Shown: positions 42,672 to 51,111 of the stretch, piece by piece
Layout of the letters: each line of letters begins with the position of its first letter
Numbering within the stretch: position 1 is the stretch's first letter
Assembly: GCF_014650895.1 (NCBI RefSeq)
Contig: NZ_BMVV01000025.1
Span: forward strand, 1 to 64,000
Direction of reading: 5' to 3'
Length of the DNA: 64,000 nucleotides
Origin: Streptomyces omiyaensis
GTDB taxonomy: Bacteria > Actinomycetota > Actinomycetes > Streptomycetales > Streptomycetaceae
Notes under the pieces: model-generated
Told to the model about the DNA's origin: nothing
The model's input: only the letters and a program-made list of their open reading frames with translations
Database searches by the model: none
Program-made: the position numbers and the translations under genes

Positions 42672-42689
42672 GACCGCCTCTATGCGGTC
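42672..42689 (-). promoter_or_regulatory. Hairpin in the DEAD-box helicase leader
   Basis: GACCGC (42672-42677) and GCGGTC (42684-42689) form a stem with a 6-nt loop about 60 bp upstream of the start codon. Long structured leaders are common before cold-induced helicase genes. No promoter could be fixed with confidence in 42690-42810. Confidence 0.3.
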
Positions 42690-42810
42690 AGCCACGGCAA
42701 GGGAGAGTACGCGCCAGTCACGGCGCTCTTCGGTCGTGGCGCCGGGCAAATGGGATCAAACGATCTACCACCATACGCACCCTCCCCCACTCAAGGCAAA
42801 CCGGCCCGGG

Positions 42811-43542
42811 TCACACCGGGCTCACCTGCGGCGATGCCACCGGCTCGGTGGCGGGACCGACGGCCCCGGCGGCCCGCAGACCACCCATCTGGGTGGAGGG
42901 TCCCTCGCTCGGCGGATCGCTCGGGTGGGAGGTCGGCTCGGGCGTGGGTTCGGGCGTCGGCTCCTGGGTCGGCTCCGGCGAAGGGGTCGGCTCCGCGGTG
43001 GGCTCCGGCGAGGGGGTGCCGCCACCGCCCGGCGCGCCGCCGGCCTCCCCGCCGGCCCCGCCCGTGCCACCGCCGTCCCCGGCGCCGCCCGCGCCCCCGC
43101 CGGCCCCGCCCGCGTCCCCGCCGCCCGCCGCGCCGCCGGCCCCGCCGGCCGTCCCGGCGTGGCCGCCGGCCGTGCCGCCCGCGGAGTCCTGCCGGGGCGG
43201 CACCGTCCCGCCGGGCTCGCCCGGCTCCGGGGTCCGCTCGCCCGGGGAGGGCGAGGCGGAGGCGGAGGGCGAGCCGCTCGGGACCGGCGTCTCGCCGTCC
43301 CCGCCGGCCGCGTCGGGGCCGCCGGGCCGGCCGCCGTGGCCGCCGCCGTGCGCGCCCCCGCCGCCGTCCGGGGCGCCGGGGCCGCCGTCCGGCTCGGCCG
43401 ACGCTCCCGGCTTCCCCCCGCTCGCCCCCGGCGCGGGCCTGGCGCCCTCGTCGCTCACACTCATACAGCCGCTCAGGCCGGCGCACGCGGCGACCGCGAG
43501 GGCGGCGGCGGCCCATCGAACGCGGGTGGGATAACGGCGCAC
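42811..43542 (-). CDS. Gly/Pro-rich lipoprotein of unknown function
   Basis: The 243-residue protein begins RRYPTRVRWAAAALAVAACA, followed by GLSGC, a lipoprotein signal peptide with lipobox LSGC. The mature chain is almost entirely low complexity: Gly/Ala-rich blocks, then PEPT-type repeats (EPTPEPTPEPTS) near the C terminus that resemble a cell-wall-spanning stalk. No catalytic domain is visible. The GTG at 43542 follows GGAGG by 7 bp; the site lies in a small palindrome (GGAGGTGCCTCC) that could mask the ribosome site. Function unknown. Confidence 0.65.
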   Translation of the reverse strand: MRRYPTRVRWAAAALAVAACAGLSGCMSVSDEGARPAPGASGGKPGASAEPDGGPGAPDGGGGAHGGGHGGRPGGPDAAGGDGETPVPSGSPSASASPSPGERTPEPGEPGGTVPPRQDSAGGTAGGHAGTAGGAGGAAGGGDAGGAGGGAGGAGDGGGTGGAGGEAGGAPGGGGTPSPEPTAEPTPSPEPTQEPTPEPTPEPTSHPSDPPSEGPSTQMGGLRAAGAVGPATEPVASPQVSPV

Positions 43543-43718
43543 GGAGGCACCTCCAGGGCTACGGAAAGGCGGGGAAGGAACGCTTCCCCCTGCCCAACTC
43601 CCCAGGCGCCACAAGGGACACGGCGCGGCGGCCCCTTGTTCGAGCGGGATCCCCCGCCCCGTCGCGCCCGCCCGTCGCGCCCCCGGCGTCCCGTCCGCCC
43701 CGCCGCGTCCCGGGCGGC

Positions 43719-44069
43719 TCAGCCGTAACCGAGCGCGTGCAGCCGCTCGTCGTCGATGCCGAAGTGGTGTGCGATCTCGTGGACCACGGTGATCTCGGTC
43801 TCGGCCACCACGTCCTCGCGGGACTCGCACATCCGCAGCGTCGGCCCCCGGTAGATCGTGATCCGGTCGGGCAGCACGCCCGCGTACCACTCGCCGCGCT
43901 CGGTCAGCGGCGTCCCCTCGTAGAGCCCGAGCAGGTCGGGATCGTCCGGAGAGGGCTCGTCCTCCACGAACACCGCGACGTTGTCCATCAGCCGCGTCAG
44001 CTCCGGCGGGATCCGGTCCAGGGCCTCGGCGACAAGCTCCTCGAACTCCTCGCGCGTCATCTCCAGCAC
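43719..44069 (-). CDS. Small zincin-like metallopeptidase family protein
   Basis: The protein has 116 residues. The HEIAHHFGIDDERLHALG motif near the C terminus has the HExxH zinc site and a downstream acidic ligand, typical of the minimal metallopeptidase family widespread in Actinobacteria. The N terminus (LEMTREEFEELVAEALDRIP) is the family's conserved opening. It is cytoplasmic by sequence and its substrate is unknown. The GTG at 44069 is used, with GGGGAG 9 bp upstream; the ATG at 44060 is an alternative. Confidence 0.85.
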   Translation of the reverse strand: MLEMTREEFEELVAEALDRIPPELTRLMDNVAVFVEDEPSPDDPDLLGLYEGTPLTERGEWYAGVLPDRITIYRGPTLRMCESREDVVAETEITVVHEIAHHFGIDDERLHALGYG

Positions 44070-44174
44070 GAGCCCATTCTCCCCTCCCCGGAAACCGTTT
44101 TGGCGATACCGCCCGCCATCCCATATGCTTCTCACGTCCCCGACGCGCTGAGAAGCGCCCAGGTGGGGCCGTTA

Positions 44175-44247
44175 GCCCTCATCGTCTAGTGGCCCAGGAC
44201 GCCGCCCTTTCAAGGCGGTAGCACGGGTTCGAATCCCGTTGGGGGCA
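44175..44247 (+). tRNA. tRNA-Glu (TTC)
   Basis: The 73-nt cloverleaf starts GCCCTCATCGTCTAGTGG and its anticodon loop CTTTCAA reads TTC. CCA is not encoded. It is first in a Glu-Asp-Phe cluster read in the plus direction, a common actinobacterial arrangement. Confidence 0.95.
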
Positions 44248-44305
44248 CGCACAATCCTGTGCGAGAATCTTTCTCGCACGACAGCAACACCAAGCAACAC
44301 CAGAT

Positions 44306-44379
44306 GGTCCTGTGGAGCAGTTGGTTAGCTCGCCACCCTGTCAAGGTGGAGGTCGCGGGTTCAAGTCCCGTCAGGATCG
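44306..44379 (+). tRNA. tRNA-Asp (GTC), copy 1
   Basis: The 74-nt cloverleaf starts GGTCCTGTGGAGCAGTTGG and the anticodon loop CTGTCAA reads GTC. It differs from the second copy at 50395 only in acceptor pairs 3:70 and 4:69, both with compensatory changes. It is second in the Glu-Asp-Phe cluster. Confidence 0.95.
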
Positions 44380-44401
44380 CTGAGGTCAGCAATGGCCTCG
44401 T

Positions 44402-44475
44402 GGCTGGGTAGCTCAGTTGGTACGAGCGATCGCCTGAAAAGCGATAGGTCGCCGGTTCGACCCCGGCCCCAGCCA
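44402..44475 (+). tRNA. tRNA-Phe (GAA)
   Basis: The 74-nt cloverleaf starts GGCTGGGTAGCTCAGTTGG and its anticodon loop CTGAAAA reads GAA. It is the last gene of the cluster and is followed directly by a terminator hairpin. Confidence 0.95.
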
Positions 44476-44481
44476 CAAGAT

Positions 44482-44515
44482 CGAAGGGCCCCGTTCGCGA
44501 GAACGGGGCCCTTCG
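44482..44515 (+). terminator. Terminator of the tRNA Glu-Asp-Phe cluster
   Basis: A perfect 15-bp stem (CGAAGGGCCCCGTTC at 44482-44496, pairing with 44501-44515) with the tetraloop GCGA lies 6 bp after tRNA-Phe. Confidence 0.85.
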
Positions 44516-44605
44516 TCATGAGCGGACCCGGGAGGGGAACCTCCGGGGAGGGAAACCTCCGGGAAGAAGGATCCCGGGGCCCTCCCGGCGGAAGGGCCCC
44601 GCCCC

Positions 44606-45442
44606 TCACTCCGTCCGGCCCGCCCGCACCCGGCCCCGGCCCCGTCCCGCCGCCACCAGGCCCGCCACCGCGACGACCGCCACCAGCAGCGCCCAGTCCG
44701 GCACCGCGCGGCCCCACCCGGCCACCCACTGCTCCACCGCGAAGGAATCGTCCACCGAGAGCAGCCCCGGCAGCGCGGTCGTCCCGTCGAAGACCAGGAA
44801 GAGCGTGCCCAGGGCCACGAAGAAGAGGCCCGACACCAGCGAGGTCGAGTGGATCGCGAACCGCCCGGCCCGCAGCTCCCGGCCGCGCAGCCAGCGCCGC
44901 CGCCCCAGCTCGTACCGCTCCCACAGCAGCGCGAGCACGAACAGCGGCACCGCCATCCCGAGCGCGTACACCGCGAGCAGCAGCCCCCCGTAGGCCGCGC
45001 TGCCGCTCAGCGCCGCCACCGTCAGCACGCTGCCGAGGATCGGGCCCGCGCAGAAGCCGGCCAGGCCGTAGACCAGGCCGAGGGCGTAGACCGAGAGCGC
45101 CGAGGTCGGACGGATCCGGCCGCTCGCCTCCGCCATCCGGCGGGAGGCGAAGCCCAGGCCCAGGATCTGGAGGACGCCGAGCCCGATGATCAGCCAGCCG
45201 CCCGCCGCCACCAGCAGGTCCCGGTGGCCGTAGAAGAAGCGGCCCGCCAGCGAGCCCGCCGCGCCCAGCGGCACCAGGGTCGTCGCCAGGCCCGCGTAGA
45301 GGATCGCGGTCCGCGCCACCAGCTTCGCCCGGTTCTCGATCGAGTACGCGAAGAAGGCCGGCAGCAGCAGGGCGCTGCACGGGCTGAGCAGCGCGAGGAG
45401 ACCGCCGAGGAAGGCCGCGAAGTAGCCGATCCCGGCCGTCAC
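44606..45442 (-). CDS. CcdA/DsbD-like cytochrome c biogenesis (thiol-disulfide transfer) membrane protein
   Basis: This is a 278-residue membrane protein with 6-7 TM segments. The two conserved cysteines of CcdA are present, in LLSPCSALLLP and GLAGFCAGPILG. CcdA moves reducing power from cytoplasmic thioredoxin across the membrane to reduce extracytoplasmic disulfides, for example during cytochrome c maturation. The GTG start overlaps the stop of the DsbA-like gene (GTGA), so the pair is coupled and likely works as one reductant relay. It has no fused thioredoxin domain, unlike DsbD. Confidence 0.88.
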   Translation of the reverse strand: MTAGIGYFAAFLGGLLALLSPCSALLLPAFFAYSIENRAKLVARTAILYAGLATTLVPLGAAGSLAGRFFYGHRDLLVAAGGWLIIGLGVLQILGLGFASRRMAEASGRIRPTSALSVYALGLVYGLAGFCAGPILGSVLTVAALSGSAAYGGLLLAVYALGMAVPLFVLALLWERYELGRRRWLRGRELRAGRFAIHSTSLVSGLFFVALGTLFLVFDGTTALPGLLSVDDSFAVEQWVAGWGRAVPDWALLVAVVAVAGLVAAGRGRGRVRAGRTE

Positions 45443-46194
45443 CGCGGGGTCCCCGCCCGTCCGGCCCCCGCCTTCTCCGCCGCCGCCTCGATCGCCTCCG
45501 TGAAGGTCTCCAGGGGCTGGGCGCCCGCGATCGGCCGGCCGTTGACCAGGAACGACGGGGTGGAGGAGGCGCCGAGGGCGTACCCCTGCTCCTGGTCCTT
45601 CCGCACCGCCGCGCGGGCCGCCGCGCCGCCGCTGTCCTTCGTGAAGCGGGCCAGGTCCGGCACGCCCGCCTCCGCCGCGAGGGCGCGCAGCCGCTCCTCT
45701 CCGAAGCCCTTCTCCTTGGCCCCCTCCGCGTACGCCGCCTTGTGGAACTGCCAGAAGCGGCCCTGCTCGCCGGCCGCCCAGGCGGCGCGCGCCACGGCCT
45801 CCGACTCCTCGCCGAAGATCGGGAAGTTCCGCCACTCGATGCGCAGGGTGCCGTCCTCGACGTACTTCTCGATCAGGGCGGGCTCGGTGTCCCGGGCGAA
45901 CTTCCCGCAGTAGCCGCACTTGAAGTCGGCGTACTCGATCAGCACCACCGGAGCGTCGGCCCGGCCCAGCGCCAGCCCGTCGGACGCGTCCCGGCGGGCG
46001 TACTTCTCCAGCTCCGGGTAGACCCCGGACGCCGGGTCGGCGGAGACCTCGGCGACGGAGGGGGAACCGGCGGCGGACGGATCGGCCGGCTTGGTCGCGG
46101 TGTACGAGACGAGGCCGAGCAGCGCGGCGGCGACGGCCACGCCGGCGACGATCAGCGCGGGGCGGGTCTTGGGGGAGGAGTGAGGGCTGGACAT
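45439..46194 (-). CDS. DsbA/thioredoxin-fold membrane-anchored oxidoreductase
   Basis: The protein has 251 residues. An N-terminal signal anchor (ALIVAGVAVAAALLGLV) is followed by a thioredoxin fold of the DsbA/BdbD type. The active site is CGYC in YADFKCGYCGKFA and the cis-Pro is in SSTPSFLVNG. It works outside the membrane, making or isomerising disulfides. The ATG at 46194 (MSSPHSSPKTRP) is preferred because the longer frame adds residues before the hydrophobic anchor. Coupling to the CcdA-like gene suggests that one maintains the redox state of the other. Confidence 0.9.
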   Translation of the reverse strand: MSSPHSSPKTRPALIVAGVAVAAALLGLVSYTATKPADPSAAGSPSVAEVSADPASGVYPELEKYARRDASDGLALGRADAPVVLIEYADFKCGYCGKFARDTEPALIEKYVEDGTLRIEWRNFPIFGEESEAVARAAWAAGEQGRFWQFHKAAYAEGAKEKGFGEERLRALAAEAGVPDLARFTKDSGGAAARAAVRKDQEQGYALGASSTPSFLVNGRPIAGAQPLETFTEAIEAAAEKAGAGRAGTPR

Positions 46195-46323
46195 GGGGTG
46201 CACTCTAGACACGGAGCCGGAACACTCCGTGAGCAAGGGGTCCAAGCCGCCACAATCCGGCCGTCACGGCGCTCGTAAATCGGTTCGCCGCTTCTCGGCC
46301 GCAGGTGCGATCCTGGATTCCGT

Positions 46324-49300
46324 ATGTCTACTTCCTTCGCCGCCCTCCAGTCCGTCCTGGCCGGGGTCTCGCTGCGGGACTCCCACCGGCTCGGCCGTCG
46401 TCTCGAAGGCGCCCGCCGCATCCGCAAGCCCGAGGCCCGCGAGGCCGTCCTGGACGAGATCGCCGCAGAGGCGGCCAAGGCCAAGGAACGCGTCGACGGG
46501 CGCGCCGCCCGCGTGCCCGCCGTCACCTACCCCGAGCAGCTCCCGGTCTCCCAGAAGAAGGACGAGATCCTGGAGGCGATACGCGACCACCAGGTCGTGA
46601 TCGTCGCCGGTGAGACCGGCTCCGGGAAGACCACGCAGATCCCGAAGATCTGTCTGGAGCTGGGCCGGGGCGTCCGGGGCATGATCGGGCACACCCAGCC
46701 GCGCCGGATCGCCGCCCGCACGGTCGCCGAGCGCGTCGCCGAGGAGCTGAGGACCCCGCTCGGCGAGGCCGTCGGCTGGAAGGTCCGCTTCACCGACCAG
46801 GTGAACCCCGACGCGACCTTCGTGAAGCTGATGACCGACGGCATCCTGCTCGCCGAGATCCAGACCGACCGCGAGCTGCGCGCCTACGACACGATCATCA
46901 TCGACGAGGCCCACGAGCGGTCCCTCAACATCGACTTCCTGCTCGGCTACCTGGCCCAGCTGCTCCCCCGGCGCCCCGACCTCAAGGTCGTCATCACCTC
47001 CGCGACCATCGACCCGGAGCGCTTCTCCCGCCACTTCGGCGACGCGCCGATCGTCGAGGTCAGCGGGCGCACGTACCCGGTCGAGGTCCGCTACCGGCCG
47101 CTCCTGGAGGAGGATTCCGAGGAGTCCGACCGGGACCAGATCACCGCGATCTGCGACGCCGTGGACGAGCTCCGGAAGGAGGGGCCCGGCGACGTCCTGG
47201 TCTTCCTCTCCGGCGAGCGGGAGATCCGCGACACCGCGGACGCCCTCACCAGGAAGAAGCTCTTCGACACCGAGATCCTGCCGCTGTACGCCCGGCTCTC
47301 GCACGCCGAGCAGCACCGCGTCTTCCAGGCCCACTCCGGCCGCCGGATCGTCCTCGCGACCAACGTCGCCGAGACCTCGCTGACCGTCCCCGGCATCAAG
47401 TACGTGATCGACCCGGGCACCGCCCGCATCTCGCGCTACTCCCACCGCACCAAGGTCCAGCGGCTCCCCATCGAGGCGATCTCGCAGGCCAGCGCCAACC
47501 AGCGCAAGGGCCGCTGCGGCCGCACCTCGGACGGCATCTGCATCCGGCTCTACTCCGAGGACGACTTCCTCACCCGGCCGGAGTTCACCGACGCCGAGAT
47601 CCTCCGCACCAACCTCGCCTCCGTCATCCTCCAGATGACCGCGGCCGGCCTCGGCGACATCGAGAAGTTCCCCTTCATCGACCCGCCGGACCACCGCAAC
47701 ATCCGGGACGGCGTCCAGCTCCTCCAGGAGCTCGGCGCGCTCGACCCCGCCGAGAAGGACCCGAAGAAGCGGCTCACCGAGCAGGGCCGGAAGCTCTCGC
47801 AGCTGCCCGTCGACCCGCGGCTCGCCCGGATGGTCCTGGAGGCCGACAGGAACGGCTGCGTCCGCGAGGTCATGGTCATCGCGGCCGCGCTCTCCATCCA
47901 GGACCCGCGCGAGCGGCCCTCCGAGAAGCAGGCCCAGGCCGACCAGCAGCACGCCCGCTTCAAGGACGAGACCAGCGACTTCCTCGCCCTCCTCAACCTG
48001 TGGCGGTACGTCCGCGAGCAGCAGAAGGAGCGCGGCTCCTCGTCCTTCCGCCGGATGTGCAAGCAGGAGTACCTGAACTTCCTGCGCATCCGCGAGTGGC
48101 AGGACATCTACAGCCAGCTGCGGACCGTCGCCAAGCAGATGGGGATACACCTCAACGAAGAGGACGCGCCGGAGCACTCCGTCCACGTCTCCCTCCTCTC
48201 CGGCCTCCTCAGCCACATCGGTCTGAAGGACGTGAAGGAGTCCAAGGAGGGCGCCGCCAAGGACGGCCGGCGGGAGGGCACCCGGAACGAGTACCTCGGC
48301 GCCCGCAACGCCAAGTTCGCGATCTTCCCCGGCTCCGCGCTCTTCAAGAAGCCCCCGCGGATGGTGATGTCCGCCGAACTGGTGGAGACCTCCCGGCTCT
48401 GGGCCCGGGTGAACGCCCGGATCGAGCCCGAGTGGATCGAGCCGCTCGCCCAGCACCTGGTGAAGAAGACGTACAGCGAGCCGCACTGGGAGAAGGACCA
48501 GGCGGCGGTCATGGCGTACGAGAAGGTGACGCTGTACGGCGTCCCGATCGTCGCCGACCGCAAGGTGAACTACGGGCGGATCGACCCCGAGGTCTCCCGC
48601 GAGCTGTTCATCCGCAACGCCCTGGTGGAGGGCGACTGGCGCACCCACCACAAGTTCTTCTCCGACAACCGCAAGCTGCTCACCGAGGTCGAGGAGCTGG
48701 AGCACCGGGCCCGCCGCCGGGACATCCTCGTCGACGACGAGACGCTCTTCGACTTCTACGACAAGCGGGTCCCCGAGCACGTCGTGTCCGGCGCCCACTT
48801 CGACTCCTGGTGGAAGCACAAGCGCCACGAGGCGCCGGAGTTCCTCGACTTCGAGCGCGAGATGCTCATCAACGAGAAGGCCGGGGCCGTCACCAAGGAC
48901 GACTATCCGGACTCGTGGCGGCAGGGCGCGCTGAAGTTCCGCGTGACGTACCAGTTCGAGCCGGGCGCGGACGCGGACGGCGTGACCGTCCACGTGCCGC
49001 TGCAGGTCCTGAACCAGGTGACGGACGAGGGCTTCGACTGGCAGATCCCCGGCCTGCGCGAGGAGGTCGTCACCGAGCTGATCCGCTCGCTGCCGAAGCC
49101 GATCCGCCGCCACTACGTGCCCGCGCCGAACTACGCCGGCCGCTTCCTGGACGCCGTCGTGCCGGTCCAGGAGCCGCTGACGACGGCGCTGGCGCGCGAG
49201 CTCCAGCGGATGGTCGGCGTCCCGCTGACGCCGGAGGACTTCGACTGGGCGAAGGTCCCCGAGCACCTCAAGATCACTTTCCGGATCGTCGACGAGCGGC

Positions 49301-50310
49301 GCCGGAAGCTGGCCGAGGACAAGGACCTGGAGACGCTGCGCCTGAAACTGCGCCCCAAGGCCCGCCAGGCGCTCTCCAAGGCCGCCCAGGCGGCGACGGC
49401 GGGCCCGGACGGCTCCGGTCCCTCCCTGGAGCGCGCGGGGCTGAGGGAGTGGAGCATCGGGACGCTCACGCGGGTCTTCGAGACCAAGCGGGGCGGACAG
49501 CCGGTGAAGGCGTACCCGGCGCTGGTCGACGAGGGCGACAGCGTGGCGGTGCGGCTCTTCGACTCGGAGGCCGAGCAGGCGCAGGCGATGTGGCGGGGCA
49601 CCCGGAAGCTGATCATGCTGAACATCCCGGTGAACCCGGCGAAGTTCGCCTCGGAGAAGCTGACCAACCAGCAGAAGCTGGCCCTGTCGGCGAACCCGCA
49701 CGGCTCCATCCAGGCCCTCTTCGACGACTGCGCCACCGCCGCCGCCGACCGGCTGATCGCGGAGCACGGCGGGCCGGCGTGGGACGAGGAGTCCTTCCGG
49801 AAGCTGTACGACAAGGTCCGCGCCGACCTGGTGGAGCTGACCGTCCGCACGGTGGGCCAGGTCCAGCAGGTCCTGGCCGCCTGGCAGGCCTGCGAGCGGC
49901 GCCTGAAGGCCACCACGAGCCCCGCGCTGCTGCCGAACCTCCAGGACGTGCGCACGCAGCTCTCCTGGCTGGTGCCGGCCGGTTTCGTGACCCGCACGGG
50001 CCTGAAGCGGCTGCCGGACCTGATGCGCTATCTGGTGGCGGTGGACCGGCGGCTCCAGCAGATGCCGACCGGGGTCCAGCGGGACACCACCCGGATGGAG
50101 AAGGTCCACGAGATGCTCGACGAGTACGCGTGGCTCCTGGAGCAGCTGCCGAAGGGCCGGCCGGTCCCCGCCGAGGTCACGGACATCCGCTGGATGATCG
50201 AGGAGTTGCGGGTGAGCTACTTCGCGCACGCGCTGGGCACCGCCCATCCGGTGTCGGACAAGCGGATCGTGAAGGCGATCGACGCCGCGGTCCCGGGCCC
50301 GGCGCGGTAG
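46324..50310 (+). CDS. hrpA: ATP-dependent RNA helicase HrpA (DEAH-box)
   Basis: The protein has 1328 residues. Motif I is GETGSGKTTQIPK and the DEAH box appears in IIIDEAHERSLN. SATID follows, and motif VI is QRKGRCGRTSDG. A helicase-associated domain and the large DUF3418 C-terminal region complete the normal HrpA length. The family remodels RNA; in E. coli HrpA it resolves stalled ribosomes. The ATG at 46324 begins MSTSFAALQ. It is divergent from the DsbA-like gene. tRNA-Asp copy 2 lies 84 bp downstream on the same strand. Confidence 0.95.
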   Translation: MSTSFAALQSVLAGVSLRDSHRLGRRLEGARRIRKPEAREAVLDEIAAEAAKAKERVDGRAARVPAVTYPEQLPVSQKKDEILEAIRDHQVVIVAGETGSGKTTQIPKICLELGRGVRGMIGHTQPRRIAARTVAERVAEELRTPLGEAVGWKVRFTDQVNPDATFVKLMTDGILLAEIQTDRELRAYDTIIIDEAHERSLNIDFLLGYLAQLLPRRPDLKVVITSATIDPERFSRHFGDAPIVEVSGRTYPVEVRYRPLLEEDSEESDRDQITAICDAVDELRKEGPGDVLVFLSGEREIRDTADALTRKKLFDTEILPLYARLSHAEQHRVFQAHSGRRIVLATNVAETSLTVPGIKYVIDPGTARISRYSHRTKVQRLPIEAISQASANQRKGRCGRTSDGICIRLYSEDDFLTRPEFTDAEILRTNLASVILQMTAAGLGDIEKFPFIDPPDHRNIRDGVQLLQELGALDPAEKDPKKRLTEQGRKLSQLPVDPRLARMVLEADRNGCVREVMVIAAALSIQDPRERPSEKQAQADQQHARFKDETSDFLALLNLWRYVREQQKERGSSSFRRMCKQEYLNFLRIREWQDIYSQLRTVAKQMGIHLNEEDAPEHSVHVSLLSGLLSHIGLKDVKESKEGAAKDGRREGTRNEYLGARNAKFAIFPGSALFKKPPRMVMSAELVETSRLWARVNARIEPEWIEPLAQHLVKKTYSEPHWEKDQAAVMAYEKVTLYGVPIVADRKVNYGRIDPEVSRELFIRNALVEGDWRTHHKFFSDNRKLLTEVEELEHRARRRDILVDDETLFDFYDKRVPEHVVSGAHFDSWWKHKRHEAPEFLDFEREMLINEKAGAVTKDDYPDSWRQGALKFRVTYQFEPGADADGVTVHVPLQVLNQVTDEGFDWQIPGLREEVVTELIRSLPKPIRRHYVPAPNYAGRFLDAVVPVQEPLTTALARELQRMVGVPLTPEDFDWAKVPEHLKITFRIVDERRRKLAEDKDLETLRLKLRPKARQALSKAAQAATAGPDGSGPSLERAGLREWSIGTLTRVFETKRGGQPVKAYPALVDEGDSVAVRLFDSEAEQAQAMWRGTRKLIMLNIPVNPAKFASEKLTNQQKLALSANPHGSIQALFDDCATAAADRLIAEHGGPAWDEESFRKLYDKVRADLVELTVRTVGQVQQVLAAWQACERRLKATTSPALLPNLQDVRTQLSWLVPAGFVTRTGLKRLPDLMRYLVAVDRRLQQMPTGVQRDTTRMEKVHEMLDEYAWLLEQLPKGRPVPAEVTDIRWMIEELRVSYFAHALGTAHPVSDKRIVKAIDAAVPGPAR

Positions 50311-50394
50311 CGGAGCCCTCGCCGCCGGTGAGTTCGACCAGACCGCTGACCTGCTGTACAGTTCTTCTCGCAGCCAAGGAAGACCGGCTGCGAG

Positions 50395-50468
50395 GGCTCT
50401 GTGGAGCAGTTGGTTAGCTCGCCACCCTGTCAAGGTGGAGGTCGCGGGTTCAAGTCCCGTCAGAGTCG
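50395..50468 (+). tRNA. tRNA-Asp (GTC), copy 2
   Basis: This 74-nt tRNA is identical to the copy at 44306 outside the acceptor stem. Position 3:70 is C-G instead of U-A and 4:69 is U-A instead of C-G. Both changes keep pairing, so the gene looks functional. It stands alone downstream of hrpA. Confidence 0.95.
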
Positions 50469-50475
50469 CTTCGCG

Positions 50476-50508
50476 AGAAGGCCCGCATCGTTTCGATGCG
50501 GGCCTTCT
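50476..50508 (+). terminator. Terminator after tRNA-Asp copy 2
   Basis: A 15-bp stem (AGAAGGCCCGCATCG at 50476-50490, pairing with 50494-50508) with loop TTT and a following TCG-rich tail lies 8 bp after the tRNA. Confidence 0.85.
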
Positions 50509-50756
50509 TCGTCGTGCGCGGGCGCATGTTCCAGCTCCACCCGAACGGGGGACCTTAGTCCCACGGGCCGATGACCAACGGCGGTCCGGGGGCCGATCCC
50601 GGGGTGGCAGGCTGTTCAGTGACAAGAGGTGGGCAGTGTGACGGGAGTCACTGAAACCCGTTCAGAAACCCCCTCGTTTACACCACCCCTACAACAGCTC
50701 AATTTAATATGTGCAATTGCACCCATGTTCGACGTGTGGGGCCGGGCACAAAAACA
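50509..50756. other. Intergenic region between tRNA-Asp and bldC
   Basis: No gene is supported here. The AT-rich centre holds a perfect 12-bp palindrome GTGCAATTGCAC (50711-50722), a possible operator. A short reading frame on the plus strand from 50711 runs into bldC antisense and across its terminator, has poor third-position GC, and is not called as a gene. Confidence 0.4.
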
Positions 50757-50792
50757 CGATCGCGCCGGACCCGGCGGAGTCCAGCGCGATCG
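50757..50792 (-). terminator. Intrinsic terminator of bldC
   Basis: On the minus strand a stem of CGATCGCGC with CGCGATCG-type pairing (arms 50757-50765 and 50784-50792, extended by GGAC/GTCC) is followed by GTGTTTTTGTG. This is one of the few U-tract terminators in the window. It lies about 110 bp after the bldC stop. Confidence 0.75.
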
Positions 50793-50904
50793 ATGACGGT
50801 GGCCTGTTGGGGCAGGAACCGCCGGCAGAGCTGTGGGTGGGCGACCGGATTGGGGGATCCGGACGTGCCCGGTGTTACGGGGTGCTGCGTGTGCGTCCGA
50901 AGCC

Positions 50905-51111
50905 TCAGGCCTCGCTGCGCTGCTGCGGAATGCCCGCCAGCAGGGCGCGAACCTCGGCCTCGCGGTAACGACGGTGTCCACCCAGGGTGCGGATGGACGT
51001 GAGCTTGCCGGCCTTGGCCCAGCGAGTCACCGTCTTCGGGTCGACGCGGAACATCGTGGCGACCTCGGCAGGGGTCAGCAGCGGCTCGGCATCAGGGGTG
51101 CGAGCGGTCAT
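50905..51111 (-). CDS. bldC: Developmental transcriptional regulator BldC (MerR-like, 68 residues)
   Basis: The translation is 68 residues long and reads MTARTPDAEPLLTPAEVATM, RVDPKTVTRWAKAGKLTSIR, TLGGHRRYREAEVRALLAGI, ending PQQRSEA. As far as I can recall it is identical to BldC of S. coelicolor. BldC has a MerR-type winged helix without an effector domain, binds DNA as cooperative head-to-tail oligomers, and delays the onset of sporulation. The ATG has GAGGAGG 7 bp upstream. A short hairpin (51128-51149) sits just before the ribosome site. Strong conservation makes this the best species-group marker in the window. Confidence 0.99.
   Translation of the reverse strand: MTARTPDAEPLLTPAEVATMFRVDPKTVTRWAKAGKLTSIRTLGGHRRYREAEVRALLAGIPQQRSEA

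Noticed and set aside
40251..44189. Long plus-strand frame opposite the DEAD-box helicase
   Set aside because: Antisense shadow of the helicase repeat tail; translation is Val/Ala/Thr repeats. No start site or known domain.
50395..50508. Second tRNA-Asp as an integration (att) site
   Set aside because: No integrase, no partial tRNA repeat in tandem and no change of base composition nearby. The copies differ by paired stem changes, unlike att duplications.
50711..50968. Plus-strand frame with CSTCGAGH motif
   Set aside because: It runs over the bldC terminator and into bldC antisense, with only about 70 percent GC in third positions, far below its neighbours. The CxxC may be chance.
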